Of a stretch of 64,000 bases of DNA, positions 57,620 to 64,000 are shown in pieces. A program made the translations under genes and the position numbers. This DNA comes from Lysobacter sp. (GTDB taxonomy: Bacteria; Pseudomonadota; Gammaproteobacteria; Xanthomonadales; Xanthomonadaceae). The notes beneath the pieces were generated by a model, which searched no databases, was not told the DNA's origin, and was given only the letters and a program-made list of their open reading frames with translations. Every line of letters begins with the position of its first letter. Position 1 is the stretch's first letter. Where the stretch lies: the NCBI GenBank assembly GCA_008015835.1, contig SSGH01000007.1, positions 370,516 to 434,515 on the forward strand, read 5' to 3'.

Positions 57620-58248
57620 CGACAGCCCGTAGGAGCAGCTGTAGGAGCAGCTGTACGAGCAGCTGTAGGAGCGGCTTCAGCCGCGACAGCGACCCGCATG
57701 CGCAGTGCGACCCGATGCGGGTTGCGACCGAAGCCTTCGCCGTAACAGCAACACCAAGCACCCTATCATCCCGAGCGCAGCGAGGGACCTGTTTTCATCG
57801 CTCGTGTGGAATCAAAAGCAGGTCCCTCGCTGCGCTCGGGATGACAGCATTGGGCGAGGAGATCCGTACGCAGCGGATATTGATGCTTCAACGTCGATAT
57901 CGATGTCGATGTCGATTTCGATGTCGATGTCGATGTCGAGCATCATGACTTCGAGGCGACGAATTTATGCCGCGACTCATGTCCTCTCGCCCCTCACCCC
58001 AGCCCTCCACCCGCAGGCCGGGAGAGGGAGTGGTCATCGGCGTAGCCAGTCGCCCGATCATGCCATCTGTTTGCGATAGGCGCGGGTCTCGCTGTTGCGG
58101 GGGATCGTCTAAAGCACGTTGGCGGCCGGTCTGTCATCCAACGACCGTAGAGCGGAGCGAAGCTCCGCTGAATTCCAATCACCGCCCTGAACAGCGAGCA
58201 TCCTCAAACGCGCTCGATCGAAGAAACCGTTGAAGGTGGAAAAAATCC
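57620..58248. repeat. Repeat-rich gap between the DUF4197 gene and oleC
   Basis: No gene. At 57629-57676 a 12-bp unit GTAGGAGCAGCT is repeated four times and runs into GTAGGAGCGGCTTCAGCCGC. At 57766-57844 perfect 26-bp arms (57766-57791, 57819-57844; starting TCATCCCGAGCGCAGCGAGG) form a long palindrome. At about 57893-57951 a hexamer GATGTC or GATTTC is iterated. At about 57975-58030 there is a known-looking CCTCACCCCAGCC...GGGAGAGGG unit. These are xanthomonad dispersed repeats rather than genes. Confidence 0.75.
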
Positions 58249-59901
58249 TCAGCGCTGCGCAATCGCCCAAATCGCCAATTTCTCCCGCCCGATCTTGGCG
58301 TTGTGACGAATATCGACGGGGAAAGCTTTGGGATAGCGCAAAAACGTTTCGACTTTCGCGGTATGCACGAAGCCTTCGCCGAGTTTGCGCAATTCGGTTT
58401 GGATGCGCGGCCATTCGTTTTTGTCGACGCCTTCGCGCAGTTCGACGCACAGGACCGGACGTTGCGCGCCGAAGGCGCCGATGCCGACCAGCGCGGTGCG
58501 GCGCACGTCGGGATGGGTGTTGAACACCGGTTCGATTTGTTCAGTGCAGAGCGTGTCGTTGGGCGTGACCACGCGCTGCGATTTTCGGCCGCAAAACCAC
58601 AACCGGCCTTCGCTGTCGAAGTAACCGAGATCGCCCATGCGATGCACGATGCGTTCGCTGCCGTCGGGCAGCGTTTCGCGGATCTTCGCGTTGCGGGTTT
58701 GCGCTTCGCGGTTGAAATACAGATCGGTCGCGCTGGGGCCAGCGACCGTGATTTCACCAACGATGCCTTCGCCGACGATGCCGCCCTTCACCAACGCCAC
58801 ATCGACCCACTCCGCGATCGGCTCATCGGTGATCGCGATGATGCGCACGTCGTTCGGCGGCACCGGGCGGCCGACACAGGTGCCTGCGCCCTGTTCGGTG
58901 CGTTCGCGCAGCGTCACCAGTTCGCGGCCTTCGATCACCGCGACCGGCAGGCATTCGGTCGCGCCGTACGGCGTCCAGAACTGCGCGTCCGGCGGCAACA
59001 GACTCAGGATTTTCGACACCACATCCGCCGGCACCGGCGCACCCGCGGAGGTGACACGTTTGAGGGTGGGCAGCGGTTGACCGTGATCGGTCAGCACGCG
59101 CATCAACGCGGGCGAGCCGAACAACTGATCGACGCCGAACTTCGCGATGGCCGCATGCAGTTTGCGCGGATCGGCCTTCGCCGGGCGCGTCGGGTCCATA
59201 TCGGGAATGATCGAGGTGAGACCGAGCGCGGGATCGAACAGCGCGAACGGCGGAAACGTCGGCAAATCCACGCCGCCCGGTTCGATGCCGAAGGCCTCGC
59301 GCATCATCGCGATCTGCGCCACGAAATGGCGATGACGATACACGACGCCTTTCGGAACGCCGGTGGAGCCGCTGGTGAACAGAATCGCGGCGACATCGTC
59401 CGGCTGCGTCTCGGCGAGCTGCGGCCCGGCGTTCGCGCCCGCGCGTTCGATGTCGGCCAAGGTCGCGTTCGCGAGGATCGCGCGCGCGCCGGTGGTGATG
59501 CGGATGCGCGCATCGCTCGCCCAGCCCAACAAAAAACGGGCGAAGTGCGCCAGCGGAATGCCGATGAACGCCTCGGGTCGCGCCTCGTCGAGACATTGTT
59601 TCAACGCGCGTTTGTCGATGCCCGGATCCACCAGCACCGGCACCGCGCCGGCCTTGAACAGCGCGAACATCAGCAGGAAGAAGTCGGGCGTGGGCCGCAC
59701 CATCAGCACCGCGCGCGTGCCGCGCACGATGCCGCGCGCAGCGAGCCCGGCGGCGATAGCGTCGCTGCGTCGATCCAACTCGGCGTAAGTCAAGGCGATG
59801 GCGTAGCCGCCGTCGCGGCCGGGGCAACGCATCGCGACTTGATCGGGACGCTCGCGGGCCAGTTCGGGCAGGCGCGCGGCGATATTGCAGGGCGTGGTCA
59901 T
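58249..59901 (-). CDS. oleC: OleC: olefin beta-lactone synthetase
   Basis: The protein is 550 residues of the AMP-binding superfamily. The ATP motif ILFTSGSTGVPKGVVYRHRH and the second motif YGATECLPVAV are intact, and the C-terminal Asp-Arg region is DLGYFDSEGRLWFCGRKSQR. OleC closes beta-hydroxy acids to beta-lactones, which OleB decarboxylates to olefins. The start MTTPCNIAARLPELAR at 59901 is chosen over one 12 codons earlier. Its neighbours oleD and oleB support the call over a generic acyl-CoA ligase. Confidence 0.85.
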   Translation of the reverse strand: MTTPCNIAARLPELARERPDQVAMRCPGRDGGYAIALTYAELDRRSDAIAAGLAARGIVRGTRAVLMVRPTPDFFLLMFALFKAGAVPVLVDPGIDKRALKQCLDEARPEAFIGIPLAHFARFLLGWASDARIRITTGARAILANATLADIERAGANAGPQLAETQPDDVAAILFTSGSTGVPKGVVYRHRHFVAQIAMMREAFGIEPGGVDLPTFPPFALFDPALGLTSIIPDMDPTRPAKADPRKLHAAIAKFGVDQLFGSPALMRVLTDHGQPLPTLKRVTSAGAPVPADVVSKILSLLPPDAQFWTPYGATECLPVAVIEGRELVTLRERTEQGAGTCVGRPVPPNDVRIIAITDEPIAEWVDVALVKGGIVGEGIVGEITVAGPSATDLYFNREAQTRNAKIRETLPDGSERIVHRMGDLGYFDSEGRLWFCGRKSQRVVTPNDTLCTEQIEPVFNTHPDVRRTALVGIGAFGAQRPVLCVELREGVDKNEWPRIQTELRKLGEGFVHTAKVETFLRYPKAFPVDIRHNAKIGREKLAIWAIAQR

Positions 59902-60011
59902 CGCGGAATTGTAGCGGCCATCGCGGGCGCGCCCCAACCGAGATCGCGCATGCGGCGCAACGGGCCATTGGCGAGGCTAAAATCGCGACCTCGCCATTCT
60001 TTCTCCGCGTG

Positions 60012-60374
60012 ATGTCGCATCCCTGCCTGAGCTGCGGCGCCTGTTGCGCCGCCTATCGCGTCAGCCTGCATTGGTCGGAGGCCGAACCCTCGCTGGGCGG
60101 CGTCGTGCCGGTGGCGTTGACCGAAGTGCTCGATGCGCACCAACGCTGCATGCGCGGCACGTGGTCGAAACAGCCACGATGCGTCGCGCTCGAAGGCGAC
60201 ATCGGCGGTCGAACGCATTGCACGATCTACGACGCGCGACCGAGCGCGTGCCGCGAATTGCGCATGTCCTGGGAGGACGGCGCGCCGAATCCGCAGTGCG
60301 ACCGAGCGCGCGCGCTGTACAGCATGGCGCCGCTGACGAAAGAGGATGCGGAGGCGGGCCTCGCCGCAGGCTAA
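60012..60374 (+). CDS. YkgJ-type cysteine-cluster protein
   Basis: The protein is 120 residues with the Cys pattern CLSCGACCAAYRV at the start, then RC, HCTIYDARPSACRELR and PQC near the end, typical of the YkgJ/CxxCxxCC zinc or iron-sulfur-binding family. The function is unknown. The ATG at 60012 is preceded by a GTG at 60009 that could also serve. Its stop overlaps the stop of the convergent monooxygenase gene. Confidence 0.82.
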   Translation: MSHPCLSCGACCAAYRVSLHWSEAEPSLGGVVPVALTEVLDAHQRCMRGTWSKQPRCVALEGDIGGRTHCTIYDARPSACRELRMSWEDGAPNPQCDRARALYSMAPLTKEDAEAGLAAG

Positions 60375-61579
60375 ACGATGCGAGCCCGCGTCGGCGCGCG
60401 ACCGCCGTCGTCGGTCAGCCCCGCCATCACCAAACGCTTGAACGGGCCGATCCGCTGCGCCGCGCGCAGTGCGGTGCGCCGCAGCCATTTCGCGGGCGGC
60501 GCTTCGTCGGTGTAGAGACCGGCCACGAGCTGCGTGGCGAGATACAGCGGCCGCGTCGCGCGACGGTGCGCACGTTCGTATTCGTTCAACAGCGACGCGC
60601 TCCAATACGGCCGGCCGGCATCGCGCGCCGCGCGAATCGCCGACGCCAACGCATCCTGCCCACGCAAACCGAAGTTGAAGCCGTGCGCGGTCACCGGATG
60701 CATGCCCACCGCCGCATCGCCGATGGTGGCGAAACGTTCGGCCACGAACCGCTGCGGATACACGCCCACCAGCGGATACGCGCAGCACGGGCCGATAAAC
60801 CGCATCGCGCCCAACCGCCCGTGGAAACGCCGCGTCATCTCCGCACCGAACGCGTCCGCGTCCAACGCCTGCACCGCCATCGCGTGCGCATGCGGCAAGG
60901 TCAGCACGACCGACGAACGATGCGGATCGTGCAGCGGCAACAGCGCCAAGGTCTGACCGTAATCGAACCACTCCCACGCGGTGTGCGCATGCTCGCGTTC
61001 ATGCTCGACGCGGCACACCAGCATGGTCTTGCCGAAATCGCGCATCGTCGCGGGAATGCCCATCGCGCGCCGCGTTTCCGAGAAGCGGCTGTCGGCGGCG
61101 ATCAACAGGTCGCCCGCGAGCGTCGTGCCGTTCTCCAACCGCACTTCGACGCCATCGGCGTCGGTACGCGCGCTCGTCGTGCGCACGCCGTCGAACAAGG
61201 TCGCGTCGGGGTTCGCCATCGCCTCGACGAAAGCCGCGCGGCGGATCGCGCGATTGGGCACCAGCCACCCCAACTGCGAGTGACCGCTGTCCTCGTGGCG
61301 GAAGCGCAGACCATCGGTCTCGTCGCCATCCAACACCAGCGCATCGCGCAAGGCCGCGCATTCGTCGGGCGCCAAATGCGGCCACAAACCGAGTTGGCGC
61401 ATGAGTCGATGCGAACGATGCGTCAACGCGATCTCGCGGCCATCGTCGACCGGATCGGCCAAGGCCGCGCGCGGCTGGCGTTCGACCAGCGCGATCTTCA
61501 AGCCGCTGCCGGCCAACGAACGCGCGAAGCACAGACCGGCCGGACCGGCGCCCACCACCACGATATCGAAACGCGTCAC
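60371..61579 (-). CDS. ubiM: FAD-dependent monooxygenase, probably the ubiquinone hydroxylase UbiM
   Basis: The protein is 402 residues. The FAD-binding N-terminus is FDIVVVGAGPAGLCFARSLA; the second FAD motif IGDAAVGMHPVTAHGFNFGL is the UbiH/UbiI/UbiM family hallmark. Within the family, the REIALTHRSHRLMRQLGLWP region resembles UbiM, the xanthomonad/alphaproteobacterial member that hydroxylates the quinone ring at several positions. The window also holds ubiB, ubiJ and ubiK. An assignment as a related aromatic hydroxylase cannot be excluded. It lies between oleC and oleB. Confidence 0.65.
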   Translation of the reverse strand: MTRFDIVVVGAGPAGLCFARSLAGSGLKIALVERQPRAALADPVDDGREIALTHRSHRLMRQLGLWPHLAPDECAALRDALVLDGDETDGLRFRHEDSGHSQLGWLVPNRAIRRAAFVEAMANPDATLFDGVRTTSARTDADGVEVRLENGTTLAGDLLIAADSRFSETRRAMGIPATMRDFGKTMLVCRVEHEREHAHTAWEWFDYGQTLALLPLHDPHRSSVVLTLPHAHAMAVQALDADAFGAEMTRRFHGRLGAMRFIGPCCAYPLVGVYPQRFVAERFATIGDAAVGMHPVTAHGFNFGLRGQDALASAIRAARDAGRPYWSASLLNEYERAHRRATRPLYLATQLVAGLYTDEAPPAKWLRRTALRAAQRIGPFKRLVMAGLTDDGGRAPTRARIV

Positions 61580-61673
61580 GACACGACCGCCAGGGTTGAA
61601 GTGGCGGCAGGGTAGAAGCCGAGACGACGCTCGACCTTGATCCGGGTCAACGATTCCGACGACCCGCGGCGCG

Positions 61674-62570
61674 TCAGATCGGATGCGTGTCCAAGAATCG
61701 CCGCATCGCCGGCACCAGCACCTCGTGCTTATCTTCCAGCACGTAATGGTGCGCGTCCTCGAAGGCGTGGGTTTCGGCGTTCGGCAGCGCGCGCGTGAAG
61801 CCGTCGAGAAAATGATGATCGAACACGAAATCGCGCAGGCCCCAGGCGATGAATGCGGGGCGATCGGCGTAGGTCGGCAAGCGCTTGGCCGCGGCGTTCA
61901 CCAAGGTCCACGCGCGGTCGCCCTCGGCCAGCGGGATGTCCTGCACGAACCGCAGCGTGGAAATGCGGTTCTTCCACGAATCGTAGGGCGCCACGTAGGC
62001 CCGGCGCACATCGGCCGGCATCGGCCGCACCACGCCGTCGCGCGCGGCGCCCGCGGCGAAGGCGTTGAAGCCGCGCACCAGGAACGCGCCGAGCGCGGTG
62101 TCGCGGCACATCTTCAACTGCCACGGCAACGGTTTGGCCGCTGGCAGCGGGAACGCGGCGGTGTTGGTGATCAACAGGCGACGCACCTGCGCCTCATGCG
62201 CTAGCGCCCAACCGAAGCCGATCATCCCGCCCCAATCGTGCACGGCCAGCGTCACCGGCCCGTCGATGCCGAGCCCCGCCAACAGGCGAGTCAGATCGTC
62301 CACGCGCGACTGCAGGGTGTAGGCGTACTCGGCATCGCCGGGCTTGTCCGACAGGCCCATCCCGATATGGTCGGGCACGATGCAACGGTATTTGTCGCTG
62401 AGTCCCGCCACCAAATGCCGCCAGTAGTAACTCCACGACGGATTGCCGTGGACCATCACCACCACCTCCCCATCGCGCGGCCCCTCGTCCAGATAGGACA
62501 TCGAAATGCCCGGGCGCACGTCCATGCGCTTGGGCGTGAAGGGATAATCGGGATAGCGATCTGCGGTCAT
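61674..62570 (-). CDS. oleB: OleB: beta-lactone decarboxylase (alpha/beta hydrolase)
   Basis: The protein is 298 residues of the haloalkane-dehalogenase-like fold. HGNPSWSYYWRHL (oxyanion region) is followed by the nucleophile elbow AVHDWGGMIGFGWA with Asp instead of Ser, then an acidic residue and His in EDAHHYVLED. OleB removes CO2 from the beta-lactone made by OleC, giving the cis-olefin. The Asp nucleophile and the oleC/oleD context support this over a generic hydrolase. OleA is not in the window. Confidence 0.85.
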   Translation of the reverse strand: MTADRYPDYPFTPKRMDVRPGISMSYLDEGPRDGEVVVMVHGNPSWSYYWRHLVAGLSDKYRCIVPDHIGMGLSDKPGDAEYAYTLQSRVDDLTRLLAGLGIDGPVTLAVHDWGGMIGFGWALAHEAQVRRLLITNTAAFPLPAAKPLPWQLKMCRDTALGAFLVRGFNAFAAGAARDGVVRPMPADVRRAYVAPYDSWKNRISTLRFVQDIPLAEGDRAWTLVNAAAKRLPTYADRPAFIAWGLRDFVFDHHFLDGFTRALPNAETHAFEDAHHYVLEDKHEVLVPAMRRFLDTHPI

Positions 62571-62910
62571 GGGCGGGCGACTGAAAGGCGTTCCCCGCGG
62601 CGACGCGGGCGAAACAAGGCCGCCAAGGATAAGGCCTTACCCGGGATTTCGCATCGGGAAGGGGGGGTGGCCTTCTGCGCGGCGCTTTGGCTTATCTGGT
62701 CCCACGTCGCACCTTGCCGAGCGGATCGCTCGCGACTTCGATCGTCGTTTCGGTCGTTTCGATCGTCGAGACATTGCAAAAGACCGTGAGTCGTCCCTGA
62801 TTTTCTCTACGAGGCGCGGCTCAGCGTGCGCTCCGGCGCGCCGTGATGTAAGGGCTACAGGCTTTACATCGGCACCTCGGCCAAAACGCCGCACCGCCGA
62901 GGGCGGGCCG

Positions 62911-63022
62911 GCTCCGAAGATTCAGCAGCAGCTCGAACAGATCGGCCGACTGCCCGCCGCCAAGCAGCGCGCCATCGCGCAGATGCTCGACGCGATGTTG
63001 CAACAAAGCGCACAAGCGAACG
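62911..63022 (+). pseudogene. C-terminal fragment of an XRE-like regulator
   Basis: The plus frame reads PAPKIQQQLEQIGRLPAAKQ and then RAIAQMLDAMLQQSAQAN, the kind of C-terminal helix pair seen after the HTH in a common XRE regulator family. No HTH lies in front of it and no stop ends it in the expected place, so it is a leftover piece. The recognition is from pattern memory and short. Confidence 0.45.
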
Positions 63023-63061
63023 ATCGAAACGCATACGCCGCGCATGGCGGGACCTTTTGCG

Positions 63062-63585
63062 TCATCGATCGATGTTTCGTTCGCCAGCGATCTCAGCGGC
63101 GAAACCCATCGCCGATCTCTCGCCCGCCCAATCCAGCGGCAACACACCAAAGCGGACATCACGATGGAACGACCAATACGGCCAATCGCGTAACGCTGCG
63201 ACATCATCGTGTTTCGCAGGATTGATGTGAATGTAATCGACGTGATGCCGCAGATCGGTGTCGTCGCGAATCGGATGCCCCCAGAACCGTCGTTACCAGA
63301 CACCGCGTTCACGACGAGCAATGCGTATCGCGGAACGATATTCGACCGCCGGCAAACGACGACAAAACCCGGATTTGATCCCCACCCAACGCCCCACATT
63401 GTCCGCATCGCCTTCGGGTAACCGCCACACGCAGTGAAGATGATGGGCAAGATCACGATCGCGATCACCTCGAACGGCTGCGCATCCAGCGAAGCACGAA
63501 ACGATGCGCGCAGTGCGTCGGCATGTTCCACCAGCAAGCGCCAGCAGCGTTCCAGCAGATTCACGGTGAAGAAAAACGTGCCGCC
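63062..63585 (-). pseudogene. Broken REP-associated (RAYT / Y1) transposase
   Basis: The minus-strand pieces read GGTFFFTVNLLER, then VIAIVILP; after a one-base frameshift near 63445 comes HLHCVWRLPEGDADNVGRW (HUH motif), and RRERGVW followed by TAA (63293-63295) in place of a Gln codon. It then continues RRFWGHPIRDDTDLRHHVDY, IHINPAKHDDVAALRDWPYW and WAGERSAMG to a TGA. This is a near-complete RAYT with two lesions. RAYTs mobilise REP-type palindromes, several of which are in this window. Confidence 0.78.
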
Positions 63586-63626
63586 CGCTCCTGGACTTCC
63601 GGGGAATACTTCGGCGACTTCTTCAT
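63582..63626 (-). mobile_element. Start of an IS3-family orfA fused to the RAYT remnant
   Basis: From an ATG at 63626 the minus strand reads MKKSPKYSPEVQERA, typical of IS3 orfA N-termini, and then runs directly into the RAYT sequence in another frame. It is an insertion-sequence scar of about 15 codons. Confidence 0.5.
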
Positions 63627-63714
63627 GACCCAATCCTCTCAAAGGAATGAGTCTCCGGAAAAGCCGGGGCGGTTCAGCGGTTCGCCAGGGCGGACAAACG
63701 CAATGCCCACAACG

Positions 63715-63742
63715 CACACGCCCCGCGTCAGCGGGGCGTGTG
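63715..63742. terminator. Perfect 12-bp hairpin
   Basis: Arms 63715-63726 and 63731-63742 (CACACGCCCCGC / GCGGGGCGTGTG) have a 4-base loop. It may be a bidirectional terminator. Confidence 0.5.
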
Positions 63743-63771
63743 GTGTTGTAGCAACAATTCCATCAGTCCGC

Positions 63772-63862
63772 GTAGGGCGGAACCGCCGCAGGCGATTCCG
63801 CCATCATCACGCATCCGTCATCTCGACATGCGGCGGAATCTGCTTCGCAGGTTCCGCCCTAC
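63772..63862. repeat. Composite palindromic repeat at the right edge
   Basis: The outer arms GTAGGGCGGAACC (63772-63784) and GGTTCCGCCCTAC (63850-63862) enclose further inverted pieces around GGCGGAATC. This is a xanthomonad-style intergenic repeat. After about 63890 the sequence changes character (a G run, then AT-rich), with no gene seen. Confidence 0.65.
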
Positions 63863-64000
63863 TCAATACGCCTTACGGCCTTAACAAGCTGATCTCACGG
63901 GGAGGGGGGGGGGACCTGGGGAAAACCCAAACTCTGGCCCCTGATTTTCCGCCTTAAAGCCTAAATCACCCTGGTAACACACAAATCCCACGCAAACAAA

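Noticed and set aside
57893..57951. Hexamer repeats that might suggest a short CRISPR array
   Set aside because: The units are 6 bases with no spacers; it is a simple microsatellite.

Overview
The window is high-GC proteobacterial chromosome. The gene set fits the Lysobacteraceae/Xanthomonadaceae: speE beside a probable speA start, glnB close to ubiK-comM, an aceB-aceA pair divergent from a LysR regulator, the long-chain olefin genes oleB/oleC/oleD, a UbiM-type hydroxylase, and GGGAGCGCCGG-type palindromic repeats. This placement is inferred from gene content and gene order, not from a database search.

Layout. 1-5.8 kb: probable speA start, M48 protease, speE, a PAP2 phosphatase with a hairpin over its ribosome-binding site, a small gene, a lipoprotein and glnB. 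5.8-15.8 kb: a very large periplasmic-sensor histidine kinase, a divergent NarL-type response regulator, and an exported SpvB/FG-GAP/RHS protein of 1808 residues whose frame continues for 144 more residues beyond one TAG codon. 15.9-22.6 kb: ubiK and comM. A 4.8 kb island sits inside comM. The comM reading frame is intact because its last 480 bases are an AT-richer version, while the GC-rich, probably original 3' end lies stranded on the far side of the island. The island holds a two-HTH regulator and a translationally coupled trio: a GHSLGG serine hydrolase, a caspase-like protease and an unrecognised protein with a helical C-terminal half. This is the best candidate for an undescribed (probably anti-phage) system. 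22.6-26.7 kb: a GFA-family gene and a tandem array of five small exported paralogs. 26.8-31 kb: the glyoxylate shunt genes aceA and aceB with a LysR regulator. 31-32.7 kb: a small AT-rich patch with a two-TM membrane protein and a complete miniature transcription unit (consensus promoter, 15-codon ORF, strong terminator). 33.3-38 kb: two coupled unknown genes, a small membrane protein and an acyl-CoA dehydrogenase. 38.1-46.8 kb: an eight-gene envelope operon with AAA ATPase, PspA/IM30, an ABC importer and a substrate-binding protein fused to an OmpA domain. 46.9-53 kb: acyltransferase, arfB, two exported proteins, a TruC-like pseudouridine synthase and an M16 double peptidase. 53.2-62.6 kb: ubiB-ubiJ, oleD, a DUF4197-type gene, oleC, a YkgJ-like protein, UbiM-like monooxygenase and oleB. 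62.6-64 kb: debris of mobile elements (a broken REP-associated transposase, an IS3 orfA start, a regulator fragment) and palindromes.

No rRNA, tRNA or CRISPR array was recognised. Numerous long ORFs on the strands opposite real genes are high-GC shadows and are left out. Where an upstream in-frame start exists, starts were set by Shine-Dalgarno match and family N-termini.
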